From Pseudoalteromonas sp. N1230-9 (GTDB lineage Bacteria; Pseudomonadota; Gammaproteobacteria; Enterobacterales; Alteromonadaceae): a stretch of 64,000 bases of DNA. The translations under genes and the position numbers were made by a program. The stretch's first letter is position 1. The number at the start of each line of letters is the position of its first letter. Location of the stretch: the NCBI RefSeq assembly GCF_032716425.1, contig NZ_CP090420.1, positions 835,512 to 899,511 on the forward strand, given 5' to 3'. Below, in pieces: positions 45,032 through 54,422 of this stretch. A model generated the notes under the pieces. The model ran no database searches and was not told the origin of the DNA. It saw nothing but the letters and a program-made list of their open reading frames with translations.

Positions 45032-45889
45032 TTACTCTTTAGAGGACATTGAACTGCCCACTGATGCTGTTATCACAAGTAAAATAGCAAGCCATTGCCA
45101 TATGCTTAAAAATTCACTTAAGATTATAAATCCGGCGAGTGCCGCTATGGCAGGTTCTAAACTCATCATAATACTAAAGCCTTGGGCTGGCATATTTCTC
45201 AGTGCTACCATCTCAAGGGTATAGGGCAATGCGCTCGACATAACGGCAACTAAAATACCTAATGGCAGAACTTCCCAGCTTAATAAGGCCATACCTTGTG
45301 ACGCTGCACCATAAGGTACTAACACAATAGCAGCTACACTCATACCCATTGCTACAGTCATACCGCCAGAGCCTTGGTTACCGGTCTTTTTGCCAAACAA
45401 AATATAAAACGCCCAACAAGCACCGGCAGCTAATGCCAATATAACACCTACAGGATCTAAACTGTCTTCGCCTTTCATATCAGGTAGTAACAAAATAATG
45501 CCAGCAATCGCACAGGCAACCCAGAAAAGGTCGCGCTTTTTTCGTGATGAAAGTAGGGCAACTGCAAGTGGGCCAGTAAACTCCAGCGCGACACCAATAC
45601 CCAAAGGAATACGCTCTATGGCGTAATAAAACAGAATATTCATACCGCCTAAGCTCAGCCCGTAAACAATGACTGGCATTCTTTGGCCAACAGGAGGAAA
45701 GGCACGCCAAGGTTTAAAAATTAAACATAAAATGGCGGCAGAAAAACCAAGGCGTAAAGCGGTTGTGCCCTCAGGGCCAATCAAAGGGAATAATTGCTTA
45801 GCAACAGAAGCGCCTGATTGAATTGTAACCATGGCTAGAAGAACGCAAATAACAGCAATTAGAAACGGTGGTATAGTGCGCGGCATCAC
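45032..45889 (-). CDS. rhtA: RhtA-like threonine/homoserine exporter (EamA/DMT superfamily)
   Basis: A 285-residue protein with ten hydrophobic helices in two EamA repeats. The opening resembles E. coli RhtA closely: VTIQSGASVAKQLFPLIGPEG followed by TALRLGFSAAILCLIFKPWR. Later blocks include EFTGPLAVALLSSRKKRD and AYILFGKK, also RhtA-like. It should export threonine or homoserine. It stands alone with convergent hairpins on its left. Similarity is from memory, so the symbol is a good but not proven call. Confidence 0.8.
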   Translation of the reverse strand: MMPRTIPPFLIAVICVLLAMVTIQSGASVAKQLFPLIGPEGTTALRLGFSAAILCLIFKPWRAFPPVGQRMPVIVYGLSLGGMNILFYYAIERIPLGIGVALEFTGPLAVALLSSRKKRDLFWVACAIAGIILLLPDMKGEDSLDPVGVILALAAGACWAFYILFGKKTGNQGSGGMTVAMGMSVAAIVLVPYGAASQGMALLSWEVLPLGILVAVMSSALPYTLEMVALRNMPAQGFSIMMSLEPAIAALAGFIILSEFLSIWQWLAILLVITASVGSSMSSKE

Positions 45890-45995
45890 TGTCCTTATGA
45901 AATTTTTAAGCTAGAATTTGCCGCGATTCTACTGATGTTTTTAGTTTTAAGAAATGTTTTTCGTTAAATGAATTTAGTTATTAGTAATGTGAACA

Positions 45996-46019
45996 GGGTA
46001 GTAAATTCCTTTACTACCC
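45996..46019. terminator. Hairpin after the PepSY gene
   Basis: GGGTAGTAAA and TTTACTACCC pair perfectly around TTCC, 15 bases after the stop at 46035. It lacks a U-run on the minus strand, so it may stabilise the mRNA end rather than stop transcription. Confidence 0.5.
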
Positions 46020-46034
46020 CAGCTAAGTGCTAGC

Positions 46035-47606
46035 TTAAGCTTGGCTTAGTTTATTGAAGCTTGGCATGATCCTGTCAGGCTCTGCTTTGCGCTGGTTTCG
46101 CTTAGCAAGTGCAAAGAAAATAACGCTGAAAATAATAGCGACAGCATCCACTAAATAACTTGAATACAGAGCAAAGCCATTATGGGTTGTCAGCAATTTT
46201 ACAAAACTAGAAATAACCATGGTTGCGCATAAGGCTGCAAGTAAATATAAGCCCATTGCAGTTGCTCTGCTTGTGCCTTTTACAAAGGTGAATCCAACAA
46301 ATGCAAAAAATACCGCGTAATAACATATTAATGTGCCGTAATTAGTATTAGCAACGATGCTGGGCAGCCATTTGGCGGTGATCAAGGTGCTTACGACAGC
46401 AAGCATCGAGCCCAAACACACACCAATCGTAAGCTTTGCCATGAATAAAGTACTGCGTTTAGTCGGGTCTTTTTTAAAACGTTTATCAATCCATAGTAAG
46501 TTACCAGAATAGAATAAAAATGCGCCCAGTAGGCCCATCATAAAGTAGCCCCAGCGTCCCCATTCACCACCGTAGGTGCCAAAGTGTAAAGAAAATATAC
46601 TGGCGACCATATTGCCCCAAATACTTTCATCACCTTGCGGGTAGCTAGAGTTTATCACTTCTAAAGTATATGGATTCATAAACAAGTAATCAGTTTCTGG
46701 ACCGCGCACGACGGCTTGTTCATTACTCATCATAAATACAGCTGATGGAGTGGCTGAATTTAGGTTGCTGTAGCGGACATGAATCGGGGTATAGCCTGGT
46801 GCATAGTTTTTAGCAGCTAAAATTTGCTCATTTATACGTGGTAAATCTTTAATATGATAGCTTTGTGCTGCTGGGGGAGTGCGTTCAAATAAAGGCTTAT
46901 CGCCATAAAATTGAGCAAGACCACCATAAATAAAATCGTGAAAAGCAAACACCACAACAGTAAATGCAATCACTAAATGAAAAGGTAAGCTGGCAATGCC
47001 AATTAGATTATGACTATCGAGCCAAAAGCGGCTTGGGCCTTTTTCTTTACGAAGCGCAAAAAATGTTTTCACTAAGGTAGGCAGTAAAATAATTACGCCA
47101 GAGACAAGCGCCAAAAAGTACAAGACAGAAGCGATGCCCAACACATAAACCCCTGACTGATCATGACCAATTTCGCCTGCAATGCCTGCAGTGCGATGTA
47201 AATAGTCCACTAAATCAGCAAGTTTGTTCTCTGTTTGTTGTTCTATTGTGAGCTGTCCCTTTGCGCTTAAATAAGCTGTTTGTAGCTCATTATCTAGGTG
47301 CATACCACGTGGACCACCTTTTACATACCAAGAAAGAGGCGCATTTTCAGTATGTAAATCGAGACTAAATCCTTTTGCCAGTTGCGCTGGTTTTTCAGCT
47401 ATTGCAGCATCCACTAAAGGTTGGTAATCATAGTTCTCAACCGTAACTTTAGAAGCTTGTAGAGGAGCTGCCCATTGTTGGATTTCATGCTTGAACATGG
47501 TTAAGCTGCCTGCATAAAAGCCAATAAATAGCACTAAACCTGCGATGATCCCTGTCCAAGTATGTACGCCTTGATAGGTACGTAAAATATCAGACCTTAC
47601 TTTCAT
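46035..47606 (-). CDS. PepSY-domain membrane protein, siderophore-reductase-like
   Basis: The ATG at 47606 has AAGAGGTGGGC upstream and overlaps the stop of the preceding gene (ATGA); the longer frame to 47672 lies inside that gene. The 523-residue protein has the PepSY_TM layout: a first helix with TYQGVHTWTGIIAGLVLFIG, large periplasmic PepSY parts, a second helix pair (VYVLGIASVLYFLALVSGVI, WLDSHNLIGIASLPFHLVIA), HFGTYGGEWGRWGYFMMGLL, and further helices at the C-terminus. Related PiuB-type proteins act at the inner membrane in ferrisiderophore reduction or uptake. Its operon lies divergent from a TonB-dependent receptor, which agrees. Confidence 0.85.
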   Translation of the reverse strand: MKVRSDILRTYQGVHTWTGIIAGLVLFIGFYAGSLTMFKHEIQQWAAPLQASKVTVENYDYQPLVDAAIAEKPAQLAKGFSLDLHTENAPLSWYVKGGPRGMHLDNELQTAYLSAKGQLTIEQQTENKLADLVDYLHRTAGIAGEIGHDQSGVYVLGIASVLYFLALVSGVIILLPTLVKTFFALRKEKGPSRFWLDSHNLIGIASLPFHLVIAFTVVVFAFHDFIYGGLAQFYGDKPLFERTPPAAQSYHIKDLPRINEQILAAKNYAPGYTPIHVRYSNLNSATPSAVFMMSNEQAVVRGPETDYLFMNPYTLEVINSSYPQGDESIWGNMVASIFSLHFGTYGGEWGRWGYFMMGLLGAFLFYSGNLLWIDKRFKKDPTKRSTLFMAKLTIGVCLGSMLAVVSTLITAKWLPSIVANTNYGTLICYYAVFFAFVGFTFVKGTSRATAMGLYLLAALCATMVISSFVKLLTTHNGFALYSSYLVDAVAIIFSVIFFALAKRNQRKAEPDRIMPSFNKLSQA

Positions 47607-47893
47607 AGCCCACCTCTTAGCATAAAAAAGCCTGTGTAAAGCAGTACAGTTAACCCACCTAAAAGTAGCCATGCCTGTTTTGCAGAATTAAATAAGTAAG
47701 TGAAACTAAAAATAGATAACCACAAGGGAGGAATCATCCACATGTTGAACTGTACTTTATCGCGCGCATCAATCCCGCCTGGACCATACCACGCAAAAAA
47801 AGCGATAAGTATAAAAGCAAGCGCTAATCCTAGTAGTGCGCCTGCGAAGGTCTTACCTAGCCATGTCGGCTGATATTTTTGAGAGCGAGTCAT
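47603..47893 (-). CDS. Small membrane protein, resembles DUF3649
   Basis: A 96-residue protein with three hydrophobic segments (about 13-35, 52-66, 72-90) in the middle of the PepSY operon. It overlaps both neighbours by four bases. PepSY operons of Pseudomonas and relatives often carry a DUF3649 and a DUF3325 protein in this position; the sizes and the SAKQAWLLLGGL close fit DUF3649, but I cannot be certain of the family. It is probably an iron-uptake accessory protein. Confidence 0.6.
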   Translation of the reverse strand: MTRSQKYQPTWLGKTFAGALLGLALAFILIAFFAWYGPGGIDARDKVQFNMWMIPPLWLSIFSFTYLFNSAKQAWLLLGGLTVLLYTGFFMLRGGL

Positions 47894-48150
47894 GAATTAT
47901 CCTTTTTATAGAACAAGCTTAGAAGTGGGATCAGCATTAACATTATCATCAGTGTAAAAATGACTAAAAATACAGTTGCGGAGTTTGAAAACTGTTGAGA
48001 GGTCAAAATAATAGCGGTGATTACTAAGCTTACAGCGACCCCTCGAAAACGTTTGTTCAAAGGTTTTATTAATAAGCGTTGCTGCTTTCGAGTGCAATAA
48101 AATATCCCCACCGCTAATGCAAGCAGTAAGGTTGATAAAGTAAAAAACAT
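47890..48150 (-). CDS. Small membrane protein, resembles DUF3325
   Basis: An 86-residue protein with three hydrophobic segments (about 1-17, 36-53, 58-80) separated by a basic loop (CTRKQQRLLIKPLNKRFRG). The order and basic loop resemble DUF3325 proteins found with PepSY membrane proteins. It is the first gene of the three-gene operon, with a four-base overlap into the next. It is divergent from the receptor at 48298. Iron-related accessory function is inferred from context. Confidence 0.6.
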   Translation of the reverse strand: MFFTLSTLLLALAVGIFYCTRKQQRLLIKPLNKRFRGVAVSLVITAIILTSQQFSNSATVFLVIFTLMIMLMLIPLLSLFYKKDNS

Positions 48151-48181
48151 AGGTAGTTAGTTGTAGTTATTTTTTATAATT

Positions 48182-48200
48182 CTAAATGATAACTAAACTC
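48182..48200. promoter_or_regulatory. Possible weak Fur box in the divergent region
   Basis: The stretch CTAAATGATAACTAAACTC matches the 19-base Fur consensus at 11 positions by my count, including the central AATGATAA. It lies between the PepSY operon and the receptor at 48298. Confidence 0.3.
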
Positions 48201-48297
48201 AATTGCAATAGTGTTTTCGTTGTGCTAGATTTTTTCGCGCTTTTCTATTAGCTCAAACATTCATAAATACTAATAATCTCTTTTTGGGGAAAGAAAA

Positions 48298-50349
48298 TTG
48301 GCCACTGCATTTAAATTAAACTCACTATCAGCTGTGATTGCAGCTTTATTACTTGTTACTAATACAGCCGTATTAGCTGATGACGAAAGTAATCGAAAAT
48401 CGATGGATACGATTGTTGTCACCGGTGAAAAAACTGAAAAATCATTGAAAGAAACCATGTCATCAGTTGCTGTTGTTGATACGTCATTAATTGAAAATGG
48501 TCAGCTTGCATCTATATCAGAAGCACTTTCAGAGATGGCTAATGTGGTTGTGTTAACTGGCGCAGTACCGGATATGCGGGGTGTGTCTGGCAATGGTGGT
48601 GCAACAGGTTTTAACTCATTTAGTGGTGGTTCGAAAGCGCGTGTCTCAACATTAATTGATGGGGTAAGCCAGCCCTTTGTTGCAGACCTTACGGGCGATA
48701 CTGGTCTTTGGGATATGGAGCAGATCGAAGTATACCGAGGCCCGCAATCTACAAGCAATGGCCGAAATAGTATTGCAGGTGCGGTATACATGAAAACTAA
48801 AGCACCAACGCAAGAATTTGAGGGAGCAGTGCGCGTTGGTTATCGTAATCAAGATAACTATTTTGATACGGCGGCGGTTATATCGGGGGCACTCGTTGAA
48901 GATGTGTTAGCATTTCGCTTATCAACGCAATATATTGATGGTGAGACTTTCTCTAACCCACCAGTGTACGACACAAACCCAACAGATCAAGAACTAAACA
49001 AGCTGGATACTAGTAGCACGCGTGCCAAGCTCCTTTATACCCCATTTGAGGATTTATCTGTACAATTAACCTATTCAACATACAACGAAGAGGGTAACGC
49101 TGGACGTAAATACTTTGAAGCTGTTGAGCCAACCGATTATATACCGCTATTTCAACGTATTCTGGATACTGAATCAGATACAACACAGGTCAATGTTGAC
49201 TACAAAATTAATGAAAACTTCTCGCTGGATGTGCTCGTTGCCTATATGGATTACAAATGGGCATTTGATGCCTATGAGCCGCAGCAAAGTGCTGAATCAG
49301 ATGTATCGATGGATGAATCAAATGTAACCCTAGATACTAAATTAAACTTTGGCTTAAATAGTGATTTTTATTCAGGTTTTGTCGGGCTTGCTTATTTTGA
49401 CCGTGATCAAGATTTTGAGAGTGTAGGGGCTACTTATTACTTCGGTGATGATAGCAGCAAATCAACGGCAATTTACGGTGAATCAAGCTTTAACTTGAAT
49501 AGCCAACTTACTTTAACAGCAGGGCTGCGTATTGAGCGTGAAGAACAAGTACGTAACTTCAATATGGCATTTCGCGGTGACATGCTTGTTGAGCAATTAG
49601 ATGACTCGCATACTCTACGTTTACCTAAGCTTGCGCTGCAATACAAAATTACCGAAGAAACAACGTTATTTGCAAGTGCTCGCAGAGGTTACAACGCCGG
49701 TGGTGGCGCATTAGACTTTACTGCTGAAGATTATTACTACTACGATGAAGAGACGGTAAACACCTATGAAATCGGCTCTCGTAGTGTCTTAAATAATGGC
49801 GATCTAAATATTAGTGCTAATGTGTTTTATAACAACTTTAACGGTTATCAGGCACTGAGCGCAGCACGAAGAATTACTAATATTGAAGATGCACACAGCT
49901 ACGGCTTAGAGCTTGAAGCATACAGTATGTTGGGCGAACAATGGCAATTACATGGTGGTTTAGGATTATTAAAAACTAAAATCGATGAATCGTCAGCATT
50001 TCCTGAAGCTGTGGATAATGACCTTAACTCAGCTCCTGAATTAACAGCAAGCTTAGGTCTATCGCACTGGTTAACAGATAGCCTAAAAGTTAATTTGAGC
50101 GCTAATTATGTTGATGAGTTTTATGGTGACTTAACAAACACAGAAGAGCGCGTTGCGGGCGATTATACCCTTACTCGTTTAACGATTACTTACGATACTG
50201 AGCAATGGTTGATTAGTGCATTTATTAATAATGCATTCGATGAGCAAGAGTACACAGCAAGAGAGCCTGCCAGTGGTCGTTACCCGCAAGGTTATGTGGG
50301 TGTTGTGAACCCACAAACTTTAGGGGCTTCAGTTACCTATAGATTTTAA
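48298..50349 (+). CDS. TonB-dependent receptor, likely ferrisiderophore
   Basis: The start is a TTG at 48298 with TGGGGAAAG upstream. The protein (683 residues) begins with a signal peptide (MATAFKLNSLSAVIAALLLV...VLA), a TonB box (MDTIVVTGE), and a plug including SVAVVDTSLIENGQLAS, DMRGVSGNGG, RVSTLIDGVSQPF and EVYRGPQSTSNGRNSIAGAVYMKT. The barrel ends VTYRF. It is divergent from a PepSY-type operon that usually works in siderophore reduction, so an iron-siderophore is the likely ligand, though no specific type is evident. A weak Fur-like site lies in the shared promoter region. Confidence 0.9.
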   Translation: MATAFKLNSLSAVIAALLLVTNTAVLADDESNRKSMDTIVVTGEKTEKSLKETMSSVAVVDTSLIENGQLASISEALSEMANVVVLTGAVPDMRGVSGNGGATGFNSFSGGSKARVSTLIDGVSQPFVADLTGDTGLWDMEQIEVYRGPQSTSNGRNSIAGAVYMKTKAPTQEFEGAVRVGYRNQDNYFDTAAVISGALVEDVLAFRLSTQYIDGETFSNPPVYDTNPTDQELNKLDTSSTRAKLLYTPFEDLSVQLTYSTYNEEGNAGRKYFEAVEPTDYIPLFQRILDTESDTTQVNVDYKINENFSLDVLVAYMDYKWAFDAYEPQQSAESDVSMDESNVTLDTKLNFGLNSDFYSGFVGLAYFDRDQDFESVGATYYFGDDSSKSTAIYGESSFNLNSQLTLTAGLRIEREEQVRNFNMAFRGDMLVEQLDDSHTLRLPKLALQYKITEETTLFASARRGYNAGGGALDFTAEDYYYYDEETVNTYEIGSRSVLNNGDLNISANVFYNNFNGYQALSAARRITNIEDAHSYGLELEAYSMLGEQWQLHGGLGLLKTKIDESSAFPEAVDNDLNSAPELTASLGLSHWLTDSLKVNLSANYVDEFYGDLTNTEERVAGDYTLTRLTITYDTEQWLISAFINNAFDEQEYTAREPASGRYPQGYVGVVNPQTLGASVTYRF

Positions 50350-50354
50350 ACGGT

Positions 50355-50395
50355 ATTAAACTAGTCAGCCAGTCTCATTGGGTGACTAGTTTAAT
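50355..50395. terminator. Bidirectional terminator overlapping the chemoreceptor stop
   Basis: ATTAAACTAGTCA and TGACTAGTTTAAT pair perfectly over 13 bases around a 15-base loop. It lies between convergent genes and covers the last codons of the minus-strand chemoreceptor. Confidence 0.75.
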
Positions 50396-52062
50396 TTGAA
50401 ACGGTTTATTTGTGCATTTAAGCTACTGGCTAGCTTAGAAAGCTCACTTGATGAAACAGAAATTTTTTCAGTTTGCATTTGAGCTTCTTTACTTGTTTCT
50501 TGAACATCATTCAAACGCTGAGCAATATCTTCAGTGACTTGAGATTGCTGCTCAGAAGCCGACGCTATTGTTAAGTTTGCATCTGAAATTGAATGAGCTT
50601 GGGTACTTATTTCTTCTAGCATAAGCCCCACATTTTCAGAGTTAACAACAGCTTCTTTGATCTGTGAATCGCTTGAGCGTATGCGATTTGTTACGGCATT
50701 ACTCGCGGTTTGCAGCGAATCAATTTTATCTTGAATCTCAAGCGTCGAGCTTTGAGTTCGGCTCGCCAGTGTGCGCACTTCATCAGCCACAACGGCAAAG
50801 CCTCTACCTTGTTCGCCGGCTCTAGCAGCTTCGATAGCAGCATTAAGGGCTAATAAATTAGTTTGTTCTGCAATGTTACTGATCACACTCAAAATAACGG
50901 TCACTTCTTTGACTGATGACTCTAAGTTATTGAGGTCATTCAATGATTGATTGAGTGTGGCGGCAACGGACTCTACAGATTTGATCCCTTTATCGACAAT
51001 GGTTAAGCCTTCTTGCGTTTTGTTATTGGCAGCTGTTGCACTTTGCGCTGCTTCTGCACAGTTCTGCGATACTTCTTTCACAGCTGTGGAGTTTTCATAA
51101 ACGGAGCTAGATATAACTTCGATAGCTTGGCTTTGTCTATCATTAAGTATTTTTGCTTGCTGAGATACGCTATCGAGGTTAGCTGCTGAAATCTGTGCTT
51201 GATCAGAAAGACTATTAATCTCTTTTAAAAGGCTTGAAAGTTTATCAACCATTAAGTTAAAGCTGGCAGCAAGCTTACCAATTTCGTCGTTACTGACATG
51301 GTCAATGTAGCGTGATAAATCGCCTTGTGAAATTCGGTTTGCTTCAGTAATCAGCCCTTGTGTTGCCTTAATCACTTTTTTCTCTAGCTGAATATAGCAA
51401 AGTATTAAAGTGCATATAATTGCAATAACAAAAGCAATACTGATAATACTGAATGTTGAAACCTTATCATTGTTTTGTGTCACTTGTTCGGCACTTTTGC
51501 GCTCTATAGAAGACAAAAATTCACTAACAGGTTGCTGGATTTTGCCCACTTCAGTCATGTAATTTTCATCGGTAAGTAATACGATAGCGTCAATCCATTG
51601 GCTTTTGTCTTTCCCACTTATTACATGTGGACCTTGCCCTACCAGGTGATCTACTAGGGCGAATGCCTGCTCTTCTGTTTCGACTAATTTCAAGGAAAGC
51701 TCGTTTGACTCTGCGAGTAATGCTAAATCAGACTTATCGACATTATAGGCTTGTAGCCTTGCTAAATAGCTTTTCTTTTCGCCATTGAGCCAAGCAATAT
51801 CCCCTTGGATTTGTCCAACTAGTTCAAAGTATTGTTGCTTATACTTGCTCTGTAGAGTAACAACATATTGCCTAGCAAGTTCCGTTAATTTGATAGAGTT
51901 AGACGACGATAATTTAGCGAGGTGACTCAATTCATATCGTTGTTGTGCAGCCTGTTGGCTGTCAGATAGGCCAGACTTTAGCATTAGGATAATGATTAAT
52001 AATCCAGCTGCTAGAGTAATCGTTGCTGCAAAAACAGCTCTTAATAAATACCTAATGGACAA
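50386..52062 (-). CDS. Methyl-accepting chemotaxis protein
   Basis: A 558-residue chemoreceptor. One membrane helix is at about 9-30, a periplasmic four-helix-type sensor at 31-200, a second helix at about 203-225, a HAMP segment at about 226-280, and the cytoplasmic signalling domain after it. The conserved hairpin tip is [20 protein letters not shown] with [15 protein letters not shown] (about residues 399-433). It controls flagellar motion through CheA/CheW. The ligand is unknown. It is a single gene. Confidence 0.94.
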   Translation of the reverse strand: MSIRYLLRAVFAATITLAAGLLIIILMLKSGLSDSQQAAQQRYELSHLAKLSSSNSIKLTELARQYVVTLQSKYKQQYFELVGQIQGDIAWLNGEKKSYLARLQAYNVDKSDLALLAESNELSLKLVETEEQAFALVDHLVGQGPHVISGKDKSQWIDAIVLLTDENYMTEVGKIQQPVSEFLSSIERKSAEQVTQNNDKVSTFSIISIAFVIAIICTLILCYIQLEKKVIKATQGLITEANRISQGDLSRYIDHVSNDEIGKLAASFNLMVDKLSSLLKEINSLSDQAQISAANLDSVSQQAKILNDRQSQAIEVISSSVYENSTAVKEVSQNCAEAAQSATAANNKTQEGLTIVDKGIKSVESVAATLNQSLNDLNNLESSVKEVTVILSVISNIAEQTNLLALNAAIEAARAGEQGRGFAVVADEVRTLASRTQSSTLEIQDKIDSLQTASNAVTNRIRSSDSQIKEAVVNSENVGLMLEEISTQAHSISDANLTIASASEQQSQVTEDIAQRLNDVQETSKEAQMQTEKISVSSSELSKLASSLNAQINRFKLN

Positions 52063-52196
52063 AGGTAAACTCTCATTAATTTACAACAGTTATTATTAAC
52101 CATAGTGCAAAAATAATGAGAGTAAATATAATCACAGCAAGAAAAAATAATTTCAAACTTAATGATTATTTAAGGCTGTAGAGTCTAAACGAAAGT

Positions 52197-53189
52197 TTAG
52201 CTATATTTATCAGCAGGGTAGACAACACCTAATTGAGCTCTTGCTTCATCAAGCACAGCCATAACCTGTTTTGATAAAGTATGTGTGTTGACACTCGACT
52301 CAATCTGCCCTGCTTTTACTGCATTAATAAAGTGGCTTACTTCATGGCGCATAAAGTGCTCATCAAATGGCTCTGAGAGTTCCTCAACCGTGCCATCATT
52401 ACCAATAAACTGCATACGTTTTAATAGTGATACTGCTTCGATACGAATACGGCCTTTTTCACCTTGAATTTCAGTAAAATTATCACCTTGCGAGATTTTA
52501 GAGTAGCTGATCACCGCTTGTTTATCGGCGTAATTCAATAACACATCGCCAGCGCCATCAACACCTGTTTCAAGCAACACACCGCTGGCTTTTACACTCT
52601 GAGGCGCGCCCCATAAAGCGAGTAAAATATAAAGCGGATAAATACCTAAATCGACCAGTGCACCATTAGCAAATTCTGGCAAGAAAGTATTTGGCCGCTC
52701 GCCATTTTTATATTTATCGTAACGTGATGAGTATTGACTATATTGACCAATATATTTACGCGGTGTGCCAATTTTTGTGAGGGCATTTTTTAAGCGTGCA
52801 AAGTTTGGTAAATGCGTGGTCATCATCGCTTCCATGTATAGGCGTTGATGGGTTTTTGCCGCTTGAATGATTGCCGCAAGCTCTTTGCTATTAGCAGCCG
52901 AAGGCTTCTCACCTAAAACATGTTTACCGGCTTCTAAACACATGACAGCGTAGTGTTTGTGTAGGCTATTTGGTGCGGCAATGTAGAGGGCATCGACTAA
53001 TGGGTCTTGGCAAACTTGTTCAATATTAGTGAACACTTTAGCGTCAGCCATGTCGTGCTTTACAAGAAAAGCTTCGCCTGTTTGCTGCTCTCGAGAGCAC
53101 ACGCCATATAAGGAGAATTGTTCAATTTGTTTGGCTGCACTTAGTAGCGTGTCGCTTATAAAATTGGTACCGACAATCACAAAGTTCAT
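52197..53189 (-). CDS. Gfo/Idh/MocA family oxidoreductase
   Basis: The ATG at 53189 has GAGGAGTAACC upstream; a longer frame to 53228 extends into the neighbouring methyltransferase gene. The 330-residue protein has an N-terminal Rossmann part (MNFVIVGTNFIS), AAPNSLHKHYAVMCLEAGKH, the EKP motif at 94-96 with its catalytic Lys, and the C-terminal sugar-dehydrogenase-like domain (LVDLGIYPLYILLALWG). The glycine motif is GTNFIS rather than the usual GxGxxG. The substrate, probably a sugar or cyclitol, is unknown. It is the last gene of the operon starting at 54368. Confidence 0.9.
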   Translation of the reverse strand: MNFVIVGTNFISDTLLSAAKQIEQFSLYGVCSREQQTGEAFLVKHDMADAKVFTNIEQVCQDPLVDALYIAAPNSLHKHYAVMCLEAGKHVLGEKPSAANSKELAAIIQAAKTHQRLYMEAMMTTHLPNFARLKNALTKIGTPRKYIGQYSQYSSRYDKYKNGERPNTFLPEFANGALVDLGIYPLYILLALWGAPQSVKASGVLLETGVDGAGDVLLNYADKQAVISYSKISQGDNFTEIQGEKGRIRIEAVSLLKRMQFIGNDGTVEELSEPFDEHFMRHEVSHFINAVKAGQIESSVNTHTLSKQVMAVLDEARAQLGVVYPADKYS

Positions 53190-53191
53190 GG

Positions 53192-53992
53192 TTACTCCTC
53201 GTTGTTTTGTGCAAGCCATGCTTGCCAATCCTGTTCAAATTTTTCCATTTGCTTATGTTTTTTGCTTAACAAATGTTTGTCTTCATCTTCTTGTGCCATA
53301 TAAGGACCAACGCGGCATAATGCACAGTGTTTATCACCTAAATAAGCGGGTAAAGTCAGCTTAGAGGTAATCTCGCTGTTCGTTTTTTCGCTAAAGACGT
53401 AGGTAATGCCACTGGTGTCTTTAACGTGCTTATCGCGGTCAACATTGCGAATTTTATAGCCAGGGAACAGGTTAATATCAAATGGCATTTGCCCCAAGTA
53501 TTGACAATTAAGCCCTTGATTTAAGCTGCCTTCAATATTCCATTCGCGATAGGGTTTTACATCTTTAGAGGTGATGTAACACAGCATTGGGCCGTTTTTA
53601 TTTAATGCAAATTGACTAGCGTAGTCTAAGTAGCGATGCAACAAAGCACGGTTTAACACATTCATACCACCGAGTTTTGTATTTGCTTTAAATGCAGCTT
53701 CACCTACAAAAGCTGGAATGAGTGGAAATTGAAAAATTACCACATCGAAACGAGCATCTCCTAAGCGCTGCCACGATTCAGGTTTTGTTACATCAAACTC
53801 GGTAAGTGTTTGTATATTGAGTTGTTGCAAGGCGCTAAGTGCATTGTCGGCATATTTTTGTTCTATGGTATTTGCATCATCATAGGTCGAAGCAACAAGC
53901 TTTTTGGGTTTTAAATGACTTGCTAAAGCATGCGAAAATGATAAATCACCATCGCCAACCGTTAATATGCGCCAACTCGGGTCTAAATACAT
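53192..53992 (-). CDS. BMT5-like (DUF2431) methyltransferase with C-terminal U1-type zinc finger
   Basis: The ATG at 53992 is preferred over a TTG at 54025 that overlaps the upstream gene. The 266-residue protein has an N-terminal Rossmann fold: VGDGDLSFS at 12-20 (compare the VGEGDFSFS of eukaryotic BMT5 rRNA methyltransferases), then VVIFQFPLIPAFVGEA. This places it in the Rossmann-fold methyltransferase BMT5-like family. Residues 223-246 read C-x2-C-x13-H-x5-H (CALC ... HLLSKKHK), the pattern of the U1/matrin zinc finger that binds RNA in eukaryotes. The combination suggests an RNA methyltransferase. It lies 2 bases from the Gfo/Idh gene and 4 from the gene before it, so one operon. Confidence 0.8.
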   Translation of the reverse strand: MYLDPSWRILTVGDGDLSFSHALASHLKPKKLVASTYDDANTIEQKYADNALSALQQLNIQTLTEFDVTKPESWQRLGDARFDVVIFQFPLIPAFVGEAAFKANTKLGGMNVLNRALLHRYLDYASQFALNKNGPMLCYITSKDVKPYREWNIEGSLNQGLNCQYLGQMPFDINLFPGYKIRNVDRDKHVKDTSGITYVFSEKTNSEITSKLTLPAYLGDKHCALCRVGPYMAQEDEDKHLLSKKHKQMEKFEQDWQAWLAQNNEE

Positions 53993-53996
53993 GCTG

Positions 53997-54368
53997 TTAT
54001 TTGCCTTGTTCTGGCGGTGTTTCAACTGTAATTTCAGGGCAAAGTGCTAAGCGAGTTTTTAAACCTTCAATGGCAATTTGCTTAAAGATTAAGTTAAAAC
54101 TAATCAAAACGGCAATAACGATATGAATAGGGCCATGCGTAAAGCCTGCATCTGTATCAAAAAGCATTAATCCGAATAGCAAAAACATGGTTGCTAAAAA
54201 TATTTCAATTAGCTGATTTGAATACAGCTTTAAAGAACCTTGGTTTTTGTGGTCTTTTTTGATGTGAATCGCACAAAAAAATGGGATCACTTTAATTTTG
54301 AAGTGAGCACCTTTTTCAACGTAATTTTCGCCGAGGTGGTCTAGCTTGGCGCGTAGTTGATCTATCAT
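53997..54368 (-). CDS. Hypothetical small membrane protein
   Basis: A 123-residue protein with two hydrophobic segments (about 53-70 and 77-96: LIEIFLATMFLLFGLML, IHIVIAVLISFNLIFKQIA) and a soluble start (MIDQLRAKLDHLGENYVEKG). No signal peptide. I cannot assign a family. It is the first gene of the operon with the BMT5-like methyltransferase and the Gfo/Idh oxidoreductase. Its role in relation to them is unknown. Confidence 0.65.
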   Translation of the reverse strand: MIDQLRAKLDHLGENYVEKGAHFKIKVIPFFCAIHIKKDHKNQGSLKLYSNQLIEIFLATMFLLFGLMLFDTDAGFTHGPIHIVIAVLISFNLIFKQIAIEGLKTRLALCPEITVETPPEQGK

Positions 54369-54422
54369 AGCAAGTCCTTAAAAATCTGAGCCGCGGATGT
54401 TACCGCAAACGCAAGAAAAGGG

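Noticed and set aside
44970..45224. Plus-strand frame of 84 residues
   Set aside because: It lies mostly antisense to the RhtA-like gene, and its start falls inside the terminator hairpin.
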